NCBI GenBank assembly: GCA_002898255.1
Contig: BEIE01000002.1
Location: forward strand, 558,001-622,000
Source: a bacterium HR28
GTDB taxonomy: Bacteria > Chloroflexota > Chloroflexia > Thermomicrobiales > Thermomicrobiaceae
Direction of reading: 5' to 3'
DNA length: 64,000 bases
Positions within the stretch are counted from its first letter, which is position 1. Each line of letters opens with the position of its first letter. The notes under the pieces are model-generated. The model was not told the origin of the DNA. It saw only the letters and a program-made list of their open reading frames with translations, and searched no databases. The position numbers and the translations under genes are program-made. Shown here piece by piece: positions 44,952 through 54,316 of the stretch.

Positions 44952-46825
44952 TGAGGAGAGCCGACCTGGACGATTCCCCCATACCCGACCACCAGCACGC
45001 GGTCGGGTTCGAGGGCCGTAACCACCTCCGGGCGGTGCGTCGCGATTACAGCAGTGATTGCAAGTCGGCGGAGCAGCGTTGCAACCTTGCGTGCAACGCG
45101 TGCCGCGAGCGCTGGATCAAGGTGGGCAGCGAACTCGTCGATCAGCACCAGATTCGGGCGCTCGGCGAGCAGTAAGGCGAGGCGTGCCCGCTCGCGTTGG
45201 CCGGTCGAGAGTTCGCTCGGCAGGGCCCGCCAGAGAACGGCATCGCTGAGCCCGACTGCGTTCAGGAGTTCCATGGCGGCGACGACATCCCCAGTAGCCT
45301 CGACAATACGCTGGAGGAGTGGCTCGCGACCCCACTGCGGCTCGAGTTCACCAGGCAGCAGAGCGGCTGGACTAACGTTCTGCGGGATACGGATCAAGCC
45401 AGCGTCAGGACGAAAACGCGTGCCGCGCTGACCGCTCGCAGCTCCCCAAAGAAGGCGTAAGAGGGTCGTTTTGCCAGCGCCTGAGGCACCGATCAACACA
45501 ACGAGCTCGCGTGGCTGGATGTCGAGATCAAGGTGGCGCAGTACGACGGTCTCGACGACGCGTCGTTCGACGCCGAAGGCGCGGAGCACTGCTTGCAGTT
45601 CTGGATCGAGGCGCGCCACGTCCAGTGACCGGCGGTACGCTTTGCGGACGTGGAGCAGCTGGATCGGTCCGGCCAAGGGGTCGGCCGGCTCGAGCGTTGG
45701 GCGATAGAGATGGCCGCGGTGGTGCAAAGCGGCCGGATCGGTGGTCAGGAAGCGCTGGATAGCAGCCTCGGCCTCGGGAACAAGGCCCCGGAAGAGCACT
45801 GGGCGACCGGACGCAGTATCCCAGAGGTAACGAAAGCCGGCTCGCTCAAAGAAGGGGTTATAGCGAGCCATCATGGCGACTGTCTCGACGATGACCTTGC
45901 TGCGACGCATTTCTGGGATGTGCCGCTCGCTGACCCAGCGCAGAGCAGCCGAAACGAGGGTGTGTCCAAGCCCTTCGCCACGGTAATCCGGGTGGATAAC
46001 GACACGGGCGATGCGCGCAGCGCGCGTGTCGCACTCAGCGAGAGCGTGTTCCTCCGCTGTGGCCCACGCCACGTCGGGGGGAAGTTCTGGGTGTTGCCGA
46101 CGGAGATCGCGGTAGAGACGCTCTGGCCAGTAGGTCGGTTCGAACCAGTCTGCCGGGAAGACAAGACGGCGGATGTGACGGATCAAGGTTCCATCAGGAA
46201 GGCGCCGGTGCATGATAGGAAGCGGGGGATCGATCCGGACGTACCCGATAATGCTCGGCTCGTAGGGCTCGCGGTCGAGGAGCTCCGCGATGAGGAAGCG
46301 GCTTGCGCGCGTGCTCCCGAGTACCTCGCTGAACCGCATAGGATGCCGACAGACTGGACAGAGTGGCCGGGTGTTGGCGTCAATCGTCGTCTCGTCGTCG
46401 GGACACGTCCAGCGGGCAACGAACTCATGCTCACTCGCGTAGTGCGATTGCTCAAGCTCCACGATGGCGAGGAAGTCGGACTCGCGCGCCGCCTCACGGA
46501 ACCGAAGACGGTAGCTGGCAAGTGCCTCACCCGTGAGCGGTGAACGGCGTTCAAACGTGGTTTCGTCCTGCCAGAGAGGCCAGATAGGAAGAAGAGTCCC
46601 ATCTTCGGTCGGCCGCCACAGGGCATAGTCCTGGAATCCAGGAGAGTCGTTCGTCTGGTCGACGAACGAAGCGACGAGTTGTTCGCCGGGCTGGAACCAC
46701 TGAGCAACGGTGCCGATCATGGGCAGGGTGCGTTCATCCTCACCGTTGGTCACAGCGAGGCGCCCGTACCAGCGATAGCGCCAGCGCTCGACAAGGGATT
46801 GTGTGACCCAAACTACTTGCTGCAT
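44948..46825 (-). CDS. GNAT acetyltransferase fused to ABC-type ATPase (COG2401-like)
   Basis: About 625 residues. The N-terminal half has a possible zinc finger (WTCPDDE with LCPVCRHPM) and a GNAT domain with the acetyl-CoA loop YRGEGLGHTLV near residue 285. The C-terminal third is an ABC ATPase: Walker A GASGAGKTT near 446, signature LSTGQRERARLAL, Walker B NLVLIDEFAAHLDP. There are no membrane segments, so it is not a transporter. This is the layout of COG2401 proteins, whose role is unknown. ATG 46825 has AAGGA eight bases upstream; ATG 46834 is an alternative. Confidence 0.85.
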   Translation of the reverse strand: MQQVVWVTQSLVERWRYRWYGRLAVTNGEDERTLPMIGTVAQWFQPGEQLVASFVDQTNDSPGFQDYALWRPTEDGTLLPIWPLWQDETTFERRSPLTGEALASYRLRFREAARESDFLAIVELEQSHYASEHEFVARWTCPDDETTIDANTRPLCPVCRHPMRFSEVLGSTRASRFLIAELLDREPYEPSIIGYVRIDPPLPIMHRRLPDGTLIRHIRRLVFPADWFEPTYWPERLYRDLRRQHPELPPDVAWATAEEHALAECDTRAARIARVVIHPDYRGEGLGHTLVSAALRWVSERHIPEMRRSKVIVETVAMMARYNPFFERAGFRYLWDTASGRPVLFRGLVPEAEAAIQRFLTTDPAALHHRGHLYRPTLEPADPLAGPIQLLHVRKAYRRSLDVARLDPELQAVLRAFGVERRVVETVVLRHLDLDIQPRELVVLIGASGAGKTTLLRLLWGAASGQRGTRFRPDAGLIRIPQNVSPAALLPGELEPQWGREPLLQRIVEATGDVVAAMELLNAVGLSDAVLWRALPSELSTGQRERARLALLLAERPNLVLIDEFAAHLDPALAARVARKVATLLRRLAITAVIATHRPEVVTALEPDRVLVVGYGGIVQVGSPH

Positions 46826-47131
46826 GCGTGCCATCCTTGCGAGTGCTCGAGCATCGGTGCAATCGGCTACGCGATGAGGATGCGGGCGCGCCGCGGCTTC
46901 AGATGATAGTCGAGGATTGTACGCACCGCGCGACGACTCTTCACGGCTGGCCGTGTGCCGTGACGCGCCAAGAGCCCCGGCGAGGATGCGCTCCCAGCCA
47001 AGCGACTCCCGTTCGTCTGGAGCCGCTTCGCGCGACGTGCCCTCGGTGGGGCAGGACGGGAGAGCGTTGCTGGCGGGAAATCGGGGTACCAGCGAGACGC
47101 TGAGCGTATGCCAAGTGGATGACAGGCTAGC
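46826..47131. other. Intergenic, no gene seen
   Basis: About 300 bases upstream of the GNAT-ABC gene; no supported frame or promoter call. Confidence 0.4.
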
Positions 47132-47170
47132 GAGCTCGGTGGCAACGCAGCGGACGTCACCACCGAGCTC
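47132..47170 (-). terminator. Hairpin after the leftward ThDP enzyme
   Basis: GAGCTCGGTGG (47132-47142) pairs with CCACCGAGCTC (47160-47170), starting eight bases past the stop codon; no T-run follows. Confidence 0.5.
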
Positions 47171-47178
47171 CGACTGTC

Positions 47179-48948
47179 TTAGGGCCTGGCGAGGATGACA
47201 TCGAGCACGGCTGACTGGCCGTCTCGGACGTGGGCGAGTGCACGCCGCAGCGCGGGGAGGATCTGATCCGGTTCCTCAACGCGCTCGCCGTATGCATCGA
47301 CCGACTGAGCGAGGAGATCAAAGCGTGGGGTGGGCGCGAGTTCGATACCGACGAACTCGCCGGTCTTGACGGAGTATCCCTCCGGATATGCTGCGACGAG
47401 TGGGCGCTTGGTGGCGTTATAACAGGCGTTGTTCACAATTACGATGAGGATGGGTGCCTTGGCCTGCCGTGCGATCCACAGACTCGCCTCGGGGACGCCG
47501 AAAAGGAAGGAGCCGTCGCCGATCAAGCCGAGCACGGTGCGGTCCGGAGCGGCCAGCTTGGCTCCGATTGCCGCGCCGAGCCCCCAGCCGAGACCAGATC
47601 CCCCGCTCTGGTACCAGCTTCCGTAGGTTGTGGACTGGATCTGGCAGAAGAGCGGGACCTGGCTGGTGATCGCCTCATCGATGACAAGGAGGTCCGGGTT
47701 TTCGCGCCGGAATTCCTCGAGGCAGTAGCCAAGCCATTCGACGGTGATCGGGCGCGTGGTGGACTGCGCAGCGGCGCGTTGCCGCCACTCGGCACGTCGG
47801 GCGGCCGAGGCTGCGGCGAGACGCTGACGGCGCTCTTCGATACGGCGACGGTCTGCTTCGGTCAGCAGATCGCGGGCGGCAGCGGCAAGAGCCGGCAGGG
47901 CTGCGCCGGTATCGGCACGGATTGGGAGATCAACCGGGAAGCTCCACAGCGGGATGCGCTCCTTGACAGGATCCAGGTCGATCTGGATGACCGTGGCATC
48001 TGCGGGGAGCGGTGTTCGCGTTGGGATGTATGGCACATCGTGGTCAAGGATCAGGACAACGTCGGCTTCAGCAAGGCCATGCTCAAGTCCATAGTTGTAG
48101 CCCTGGTGCAGGGGGTGGTCAGCTGGGAAGTTGGCGCGTGTCCGCCACTCGACGACCGGAAGGGCAAGGAGTTCGGCGAGTTCGATGAGCCCGTCCCAGC
48201 CAGCGCGAGAGCGGCCGCTTGCGGCGGTAAGGACCAGCGGTCGCTCGGCGCGGACGAGGAGCTCGGCGGCCTGGCGGAGAAGGTCAGGATCGCCAGCACC
48301 AAGGCGAGTGGGCGGAAAGCGGCGGGGATCGGGGATACGCACGCGCTCGACGCGCTCCATGATCACTTCACGCGGCAAGGTGAGATAGACCGGGCCAGGA
48401 GGATCGCTCTCCGCAATCTGGTAGGCGCGGGTGACGACCTCGCCGACTTGGTCAGGACGACGGAGTTCATAGTCCCACTTCACGTAGTTTCGGACGATGC
48501 CGTGCTGATCGAGCTGCTCCTGCAGCCAATGGATGTAGCCGTCGCGGGTTCCACGAACGCTGGGGTCGGTGGTATAGGGGGCGCGTCCAGCACTGAGGAG
48601 GACGGCGGCGCGGCCACGCTGGGCGTTATGCACCATCGCGCCCAGGTTCTGTGTCCCGACATCAACATGGACAAGGACGGCTTGTGGACGGCCAGAGACG
48701 GCGTAGTAGCCGTGCGCGGCCGCGAGTGCTGGAACCTCAAAGGGGCAAAGGACGACTTCTGGTGCTGGTTGCCCAAGTGCGCGGCGCTTGGCGATCGCTT
48801 CTTGGATCGGGAAGGTATCGGTGCCGGGGTTGAGGAAGAGGTAGGAGACGCCGTGCGCGAGCAGGGCCTCGACGTACGCTTCTGCGATCTCGACATTATG
48901 GAGTTCGCGTGTTCCTGGTGCCGGGGCCACTTCGACCCGTTCAGCCAT
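47179..48948 (-). CDS. Thiamine-diphosphate-dependent enzyme, acetolactate-synthase-like
   Basis: 589 residues with the three ThDP-enzyme domains. The N-terminal pyrimidine-binding part has LFLNPGTDTFPIQEA and the activating Glu in LCPFEVPALAAAHGYY. The central domain is the usual FAD/nucleotide-fold remnant. The C-terminal diphosphate-binding motif is IGDGSFLFGVPEASLWIARQAKAPILIVIVNN. The family covers acetolactate synthases, benzoylformate and other decarboxylases; the exact reaction cannot be read here. ATG 48948 has GGGAGG six bases upstream; ATG 48969 is less supported. It is divergent from a second ThDP enzyme 325 bases away. Confidence 0.85.
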   Translation of the reverse strand: MAERVEVAPAPGTRELHNVEIAEAYVEALLAHGVSYLFLNPGTDTFPIQEAIAKRRALGQPAPEVVLCPFEVPALAAAHGYYAVSGRPQAVLVHVDVGTQNLGAMVHNAQRGRAAVLLSAGRAPYTTDPSVRGTRDGYIHWLQEQLDQHGIVRNYVKWDYELRRPDQVGEVVTRAYQIAESDPPGPVYLTLPREVIMERVERVRIPDPRRFPPTRLGAGDPDLLRQAAELLVRAERPLVLTAASGRSRAGWDGLIELAELLALPVVEWRTRANFPADHPLHQGYNYGLEHGLAEADVVLILDHDVPYIPTRTPLPADATVIQIDLDPVKERIPLWSFPVDLPIRADTGAALPALAAAARDLLTEADRRRIEERRQRLAAASAARRAEWRQRAAAQSTTRPITVEWLGYCLEEFRRENPDLLVIDEAITSQVPLFCQIQSTTYGSWYQSGGSGLGWGLGAAIGAKLAAPDRTVLGLIGDGSFLFGVPEASLWIARQAKAPILIVIVNNACYNATKRPLVAAYPEGYSVKTGEFVGIELAPTPRFDLLAQSVDAYGERVEEPDQILPALRRALAHVRDGQSAVLDVILARP

Positions 48949-49273
48949 CTGAACCCTCCCGTGACTCATGCCGTCTCGTGGCGCGCCAAGTGTACGGCTC
49001 GGCGAGCTCGGCGACGAGTCAGTCGTTCGGCCATCTGGAACTACTGAAAGCCGGCGCAGAAAAGGCCGAGGAAGCACTCGGTGATCAGTACGTCTTGTTC
49101 ACCGCCGTGGATCGCTTCGAGGGGGCATGTTCTGGTAACAGGGGCGTTTGTCTGCAAGATAGCGGGATGGACTGTGGCGTGAATTGCGTGACACGTTGCA
49201 GCTTCTTGGACCGATCGGAGTCTTCCGCTCGGTTACAATGCGGCTGTCGTCGTGCCGAGGAGGGAGGGGTACA
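48949..49273. other. Divergent intergenic between two ThDP enzymes
   Basis: About 325 bases; TACAAT near 49232 could be a -10 box for the rightward gene, without a clear -35. No operator recognised. Confidence 0.35.
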
Positions 49274-50896
49274 ATGCCGAGCGTCGCGGAGGTGGTAGCA
49301 CAGGAACTCCGGTCGGCCGGAGTGGACCGGGCGTTTGGGCTGCCGGGCGGCGAGGTGTTAGTCCTCCTGGATGCCTTGCGGCGGGCCGGAATCTCTTTCA
49401 CCCTTTGCCGGCATGAGGCGGTCGCCGGAACAGCAGCGGCAGTTTACGGTAAACTCCGCCGAACAGCTGGAGTGGCCGTCGCGACGTTGGGGCCGGGTGC
49501 GGCCAACCTGATGCTGCCGCTGGCCAATGCCTGGCTGGACCGCGAACCGCTATTGGCCATCACTGCCGATCTCCCAGTGAGCTGGCCAGTGAGCCACACG
49601 CACCAGCGCCTGCCCCTCCACGAGGTGTACCGTCCGATTGTCAAGCATGTAGAGGCGGTCACGCCGCTCGACCCGCAGTCTGCGGTGCAGCGGGCTCTTT
49701 GGGCCTGCACCAGCGAACCACAGGGGCCGGCGTACCTCACGCTCTCGGCTGAAGATGCGGTGCAGCCGGCATCGTTGCTCCACGAGGGTGGACACCCCAC
49801 AGCCCCAGTATTGACTGGGCAGGAGGAGAACGCCCGCCGTGCCGCGCACGAGCTCGCCCAACGACTGGCCGCCGCCGAACGACCGCTGGTCATTGTCGGG
49901 CTTGGTGTGCGGCCGGAGCGGGCACCACTGCTCCGACAGTGGCTGCGGTCGTGGCGGTTGCCCGTAGCGGTGACCCCGAAGGTCAAGGGCCTTATCGATG
50001 AGCAGGACGAGGCGACTGACTTCGTCGGCGTGGTCGGTGGCATGGCGATTGATGACCTGATGATGGAGGCGGTTCAGCGGGCTGACCTGATTGTCGGGTT
50101 TGGCTTCGATCCGGTCGAGGTGGACAAGACCTGGCATGCCCACTTGCCGATTGTCTGGGTGCTGGAGTCGGAGCAGGCTGCTGGGGTGTTGCCACGACGG
50201 GATGTGCTCCTGGTTGATCAGGGAGCGTTGTTGGTAGCGCTGGACGAGCTCGCGCCACCACGCGTCTGGGAGCGGCCGTTCCGGGACATTCAGGTGGAGC
50301 GGCAGGCGATTGCGGCCGGCCGGAGTCGAGCGCCGGCGCAAGGACTGGCGCCAGTGCGGATCGTTTCAGTGTTCGCGAACGTTCTGCCGCCGGAGACGAT
50401 CGTCACCACCGATGTCGGTTCACACAAGTATCTGTTTGGTCAGTTCTGGCCGAGTCGGTACCCGGAAACGTTTTGGATGTCGAATGGGCTCTCGGGGATG
50501 GGGTATGGGTTGGCGGCGGCGATCGGAGCGAAGTTGGCACGGCCGGAGGTACCAGTTCTGGCAGCACTCGGGGACGGCGGTTTCTCGATGGTCTGCCAGG
50601 AGCTCGAGACGGCGCGGCGGGTGGGCGCGCCGGTGATGGTGCTGGTCATCGCTGACCGATCGTACTCGCTGATCCGGATCGGGCAGGAGAATCGTGGGCT
50701 GCCGCGCTACGGGGTCGATTTTGAGCCGATCGATAGCGTGCTGGTGGCACGGGCGTGCGGGTGCGAGGGAATGGTTGCACGCACGGCAGAGGAGTTGGCA
50801 GTAGCAGCGGAGCAGGCGCTGGTCGCTACCCGAGCAGGAGTGCCGTTTGTGATTGAGGTGCCGCTTGATGCTGAAGCCTACCGGCCGATCGTGTAG
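49274..50896 (+). CDS. Thiamine-diphosphate-dependent enzyme, second copy of the pair
   Basis: 540 residues. It has AFGLPGGEVLVLLDALR, the RHEAVAGTAAA Glu segment, a central domain, and the cofactor motif LGDGGFSMVCQELETARRVGAPVMVLVIAD; Asp occupies the second metal-ligand position where Asn is usual. It is clearly ilvB/decarboxylase-like but not a standard acetolactate synthase pair, since no small subunit is nearby. ATG 49274 follows GGGAGGGG. Whether the two divergent enzymes act on related substrates is open. Confidence 0.85.
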   Translation: MPSVAEVVAQELRSAGVDRAFGLPGGEVLVLLDALRRAGISFTLCRHEAVAGTAAAVYGKLRRTAGVAVATLGPGAANLMLPLANAWLDREPLLAITADLPVSWPVSHTHQRLPLHEVYRPIVKHVEAVTPLDPQSAVQRALWACTSEPQGPAYLTLSAEDAVQPASLLHEGGHPTAPVLTGQEENARRAAHELAQRLAAAERPLVIVGLGVRPERAPLLRQWLRSWRLPVAVTPKVKGLIDEQDEATDFVGVVGGMAIDDLMMEAVQRADLIVGFGFDPVEVDKTWHAHLPIVWVLESEQAAGVLPRRDVLLVDQGALLVALDELAPPRVWERPFRDIQVERQAIAAGRSRAPAQGLAPVRIVSVFANVLPPETIVTTDVGSHKYLFGQFWPSRYPETFWMSNGLSGMGYGLAAAIGAKLARPEVPVLAALGDGGFSMVCQELETARRVGAPVMVLVIADRSYSLIRIGQENRGLPRYGVDFEPIDSVLVARACGCEGMVARTAEELAVAAEQALVATRAGVPFVIEVPLDAEAYRPIV

Positions 50897-51373
50897 TGCG
50901 ATGGACGATGCGTCTTGGCCAAGGTGAGCGTTTGCCAAAATCCGCTGGTTGCTTCAAGCCTGGTATTCGGGGAAGACAGCACAGTCTGCTACAGAGACGG
51001 GCACTGCCATTGCGGCCGTAGAAGGCACAATGATGGAGGTTGTTGGAGCGCTACTCGTAGCACGCGCCCGGGCGTCAAGGATTGTCGGCCAACCAGACGT
51101 CAGTGTTGGTCGGCCGCTGATTCTTTGGCTGCGTCACGTGGTCAGGCGACCGGCGTCTGGGGGGACAGACTGCGGCGTGCCGTGACATTTGCGGTTGCTG
51201 CTCCGTGAAGGACGAGAGCGTGTCGTTCAGAGCGCTTGCCCAGTGTGGGTGTGAGCAACTGTGTCCCGCGAGGACTTGGGCGTCCCATCCCATTGCGAGG
51301 GCCGAGCGCGGCGATCGGTGCAGTGCTGTCGGTCGCGTTGCGTGCCCGAGTTCGTTGCCTGCAGTACTCGGGC
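50897..51373. other. Intergenic, no gene seen
   Basis: About 480 bases between the ThDP gene and the T-box promoter, without a supported frame. Confidence 0.4.
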
Positions 51374-51402
51374 TAGACAACGGCCCCTCTCTCGTGTAGG
51401 CT
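51374..51402 (+). promoter_or_regulatory. Promoter of the T-box leader
   Basis: TAGACA (51374-51379), a 17-base spacer and TAGGCT (51397-51402). The transcript would begin about 51409, at the 5' edge of the T-box leader. Confidence 0.6.
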
Positions 51403-51408
51403 GAAAAG

Positions 51409-51695
51409 GTGACAACGGAGTGCCGCAAAGGCGGCGAAGAGGAGAGTACCTGGCGGGATCGGTCCAGCGAGCCGCGGGTGGTGGAAAGGCGGCCCGTTAC
51501 TGCCAGGGAAGAAGGCCTTGGAGCTGCGTCCCGAGCCGCGCTTGGCGCGCGGGGTAGGCGACGACGGTGGCCCCCGTTATCGGGCCGCACTCGGCCAAGT
51601 GCCGAGTGGTTGAGGCCGCGACCCGTGAGGGCGCGGCAAAGCGGGGTGGTACCGCGAGACGGCACCGCTCGCCCCCGCGAGGGCGAGCGGTTTTT
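51409..51695 (+). promoter_or_regulatory. T-box riboswitch (leader of lysX), probably lysine-specific
   Basis: A complete T-box leader. Stem I contains AGAGTA on its 5' side and the helix CCTGGC/GCCAGG. The antiterminator bulge lies in GGGGTGGTACCGCG (51643-51656), the classic T-box sequence that pairs with the tRNA acceptor end. A terminator follows: CCGCTCGCCC (51665-51674) with GGGCGAGCGG (51681-51690) and TTTTT. The specifier loop reads GAAGAAG (51508-51514), which offers AAG (Lys), GAA (Glu) or AGA (Arg); lysX downstream favours AAG. Uncharged tRNA would stabilise the antiterminator and allow transcription. Confidence 0.9.
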
Positions 51696-52089
51696 GCTTG
51701 TGAGGCGCGGAATGGAAGAAGCGCGCGAGGACATGGAGCCAATCATTGCCCCAGGAGTTGCGGGAAGGGGCATGCAGCAGTGGTACACCGAGGTGTGTGC
51801 CACTGTGAGGTGGCACACACCTCGGCTGGCGCGCCGCCTCGCGTTGCGATCTATCCCCACCGCCTGCACCTCGCTCTTGGCACCACCAACCCCTGTACTC
51901 CAGTCGCATGGTGTGCTCTCTCCAATGGAGCTACTCCCTCGTCAGCGGGTGACGCGCGAGCTCCGGCTCCGCACGACGCACGGAGCCCAACCGCACAAAC
52001 GTGGGCCAAAACGCCTCGCCTGAGCAGCAGGCGCACGTTTCCCTGCCCAGTGCGGTCGGTCGAGTGTTGTCGGGAGCTGGAGGATACTC
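51696..52089. other. Long untranslated stretch between T-box terminator and lysX, with a 16-bp hairpin
   Basis: No gene supported; no LysW-like frame is present. CCGAGGTGTGTGCCAC (51788-51803) and GTGGCACACACCTCGG (51810-51825) are perfect complements around TGTGAG. It may be a second control or processing point, as no T-run follows. Confidence 0.55.
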
Positions 52090-52974
52090 GTGGAGCGTCT
52101 ACGTGTCGGTGTCGTTTACGGTCTTTTGCGAGCTGAAGAGCGCCTCTTGATCGCAGCCCTTGAACAACGTGGCGCAGTGGTCGAGCGTCTCTTAGACCGG
52201 CAGCTGCGACTCGACTTGAGCACCCCGCCGCCACGCTACGACGTGGTGATCGAGCGCTCGGTCAGCCAGCTCCGTGGGTTGCACGTCGCGAGCGTTTTCG
52301 AGGCCTGGGGCGTACCGGTCGTCAATCCGACTCGCATCCTGGAGATCTGCAATGACAAACTGCGGACAACTGCGCTCTTGGCAGCGGCCGGGATTCCACA
52401 GCCGCGGGTCGTGGTTGCCTTCAGCCCAGAGGAAGCTCTGGCTGCTGCGGAGCAACTGGGCTATCCGGTGGTGATCAAGCCGCCACTGGGGTCATGGGGA
52501 CGGCTGTTGGCACGCGTCCACAGTCGGCGCGCTGCCGAGGAGCTCCTGCGGCACAAGCGGGCACTCGGTGGGTTCCATCACGGGACGATTTACGTCCAGG
52601 AATGGGTGCCGAAGCCGGGGCGTGATATTCGTGCCTTCGTGGTCGGCGAGGAGACGATCTGTGCCATCTACCGCACCTCGAGTCACTGGGTGACGAACAC
52701 GGCACGCGGCGGTCGGGCTTCCAACTGCCCGGTGACGCCGGAACTTGCCGAGCTCTGTGGGCGCGTGGCACGTGCCTTGGGAGGCGGCGTGCTAGCGGTG
52801 GACGTGCTGGAACACCCAGAACGAGGGCTTTTGGTCAACGAGGTCAACGCGACGATGGAGTTTCGCAACTCGATTGCGCCGACCGGAGTTGACATCCCGG
52901 GACGCGTGGCCGACTACGTGCTGGCCGTGGCACGCGCGGGCCAGGCGACCTCGCTGGTCGCGGCGCGGGGGTAG
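52090..52974 (+). CDS. lysX: LysX: ATP-grasp ligase of the amino-carrier lysine pathway
   Basis: 294 residues of the RimK/LysX ATP-grasp family. Landmarks are the leading KxGxV-like RVGVVYGLL, the nucleotide segment [39 protein letters not shown] and the C-terminal [21 protein letters not shown], close to the NEVNHTMEF motif of LysX. LysX joins alpha-aminoadipate (or glutamate, in ArgX) to the carrier protein LysW. LysW, LysY, LysZ and others are not in the window. GTG 52090 has GGAGG six bases upstream. The T-box upstream indicates amino-acid-starvation control, in line with lysine or arginine synthesis. Confidence 0.85.
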   Translation: MERLRVGVVYGLLRAEERLLIAALEQRGAVVERLLDRQLRLDLSTPPPRYDVVIERSVSQLRGLHVASVFEAWGVPVVNPTRILEICNDKLRTTALLAAAGIPQPRVVVAFSPEEALAAAEQLGYPVVIKPPLGSWGRLLARVHSRRAAEELLRHKRALGGFHHGTIYVQEWVPKPGRDIRAFVVGEETICAIYRTSSHWVTNTARGGRASNCPVTPELAELCGRVARALGGGVLAVDVLEHPERGLLVNEVNATMEFRNSIAPTGVDIPGRVADYVLAVARAGQATSLVAARG

Positions 52975-53730
52975 AGAGCAGAGGGGCGGTCGCACTGGGT
53001 GGGCACGCAACAGCGTTTGCTCCGGCGCAGACCTGCCAAAGAATCATGCAAGGGACGGCATGGTTGGGGAGAGCACGCCGCGATATGCCTCCAGGCTGGA
53101 GACTGCCCACCGCGATCAGGATAGTGCAAGAGCACGAACTGCGGCTGGCTGAGCGCGGCGTCATGGCAGTGCATCCTGTCGACGTCGATGCGGTGCACGG
53201 GAAATCAGGACGGCGCTTGGGAGCCGTCGTCAGCACTCGGCGAGGGTGTGTGCACCTGGGTTGAGAGCGCTTTTCTGCACAGCTGCTCCTAATTCTGATT
53301 CCACGCCGCTGATGATCCACCAACTATGGAACAGCGTCTTGTCCATCTCGCAGCGTGACGCCCAAGGAGCTTTCCCGGGCTGCCGGTTCCTTCAACAACA
53401 TCGGGTTGGTCGCCCGTGGTGAGAGGATCCCTGCTGGGACCGAGGGAGTCCCCGAGAGGGCGTGATGGTGCAACCACGAGGTGCCCTCCTGTTGGAGTGA
53501 CCTGCCGGATGAGTAGGCCTTGCGAGCCAGAGATGGCGGTCTCCCGCTTCAGCGGCGCGGGAAAAGCGCAACCACGGAGAGTGAGCAGAGGGTTTGAGCA
53601 ACTGGCCTTTCGCGCGGCGTGCATGCGGGGCCAAAGAAGAGACGGAATCGGCCGGGTGGTGAGAGTGAACCTGGTTGGTTCTGCAGCCTGGCCACGTACG
53701 AAGCTAGCCTGATACAGAGCCGGCTGATTG
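52975..53730. other. Intergenic, no gene seen
   Basis: About 750 bases after lysX; frames lack ribosome sites or recognisable sequence. No terminator identified. Confidence 0.4.
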
Positions 53731-53759
53731 TTGACAGGGGAGCAAGAATACACTAGGCT
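53731..53759 (+). promoter_or_regulatory. Promoter of the TM2-like gene
   Basis: TTGACA (53731-53736), a 17-base spacer and TAGGCT (53754-53759), the same -10 form as at the T-box leader. Confidence 0.6.
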
Positions 53760-53812
53760 TGCCACGACCATTGGCCAAGCTTTCAGGAGCACTCCTGTGG
53801 GAGGAGGGCGTC

Positions 53813-54316
53813 ATGGAGCGGCTCGGTGAATTACCGGAACCGGAGGGTGGGACGCTCGGCGCAGGTGGACCGGTTGGGCAACCATTGTCGTCGCTGCCGC
53901 GGCGTGACGTCGATGTGGAGACGACTGGCTGGATCGCACTCGCGCTGGAGGCGATCTTTGGCTGGTTTGGAATCCTCGGTGTGGGGCACGCCTATGTCGG
54001 CCGACTCGCATTAGGGATCGGACTCTTCTTTGGCTGGCTGCTTATACTGGGCCTTCTCGGCGTCCTAACTTCTGTGACGTTTGGGATCGCGCTCTGCCTC
54101 ACGGTTCCCGTTTGGGTTGCAGTGCCGGTGGTCTCGGGATTGCTGGCCCGGCGGTACGCGTTAGCCTATCAGCTGACTGGGAGCTGGGGGCGGGCGCTGG
54201 CCTATGGTGGCATCGGCTGCCTGGGCCTGATCCTCTTGACGTGTGTTGGGGTGGTTGTTCTTACCCTCTTCTTTGGATCGATAGGGGCGTTACTCAGTGC
54301 AGCCGGACAGCAGTAG
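53813..54316 (+). CDS. TM2-like small membrane protein
   Basis: 167 residues. An acidic, Pro/Gly-rich N-terminus (about 45 residues) precedes a TM2-like core, FGWFGILGVGHAYVGRLALGIG, then three or four further membrane segments (LILGLLGVLTSVTFG, LCLTVPVWVAVPVVSGLL, GIGCLGLILLTCVGVVVLTLFFG). ATG 53813 follows GGAGGAGGG. TM2 proteins have no agreed activity in bacteria. Stands alone. Confidence 0.7.
   Translation: MERLGELPEPEGGTLGAGGPVGQPLSSLPRRDVDVETTGWIALALEAIFGWFGILGVGHAYVGRLALGIGLFFGWLLILGLLGVLTSVTFGIALCLTVPVWVAVPVVSGLLARRYALAYQLTGSWGRALAYGGIGCLGLILLTCVGVVVLTLFFGSIGALLSAAGQQ

Noticed and set aside
47230-49047. 605-codon plus-strand frame antisense to the ThDP enzyme
   Set aside because: Opposite a gene with all ThDP motifs; acidic, Gly-rich translation is typical of antisense frames in high-GC DNA.
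51409-52023. 204-codon frame across the T-box leader
   Set aside because: It reads through stem I, the antiterminator and the terminator; the RNA structure explains the sequence better.
53416-53712. 98-codon frame between lysX and the TM2-like gene
   Set aside because: No ribosome site and no protein-like pattern; not supported as a gene.
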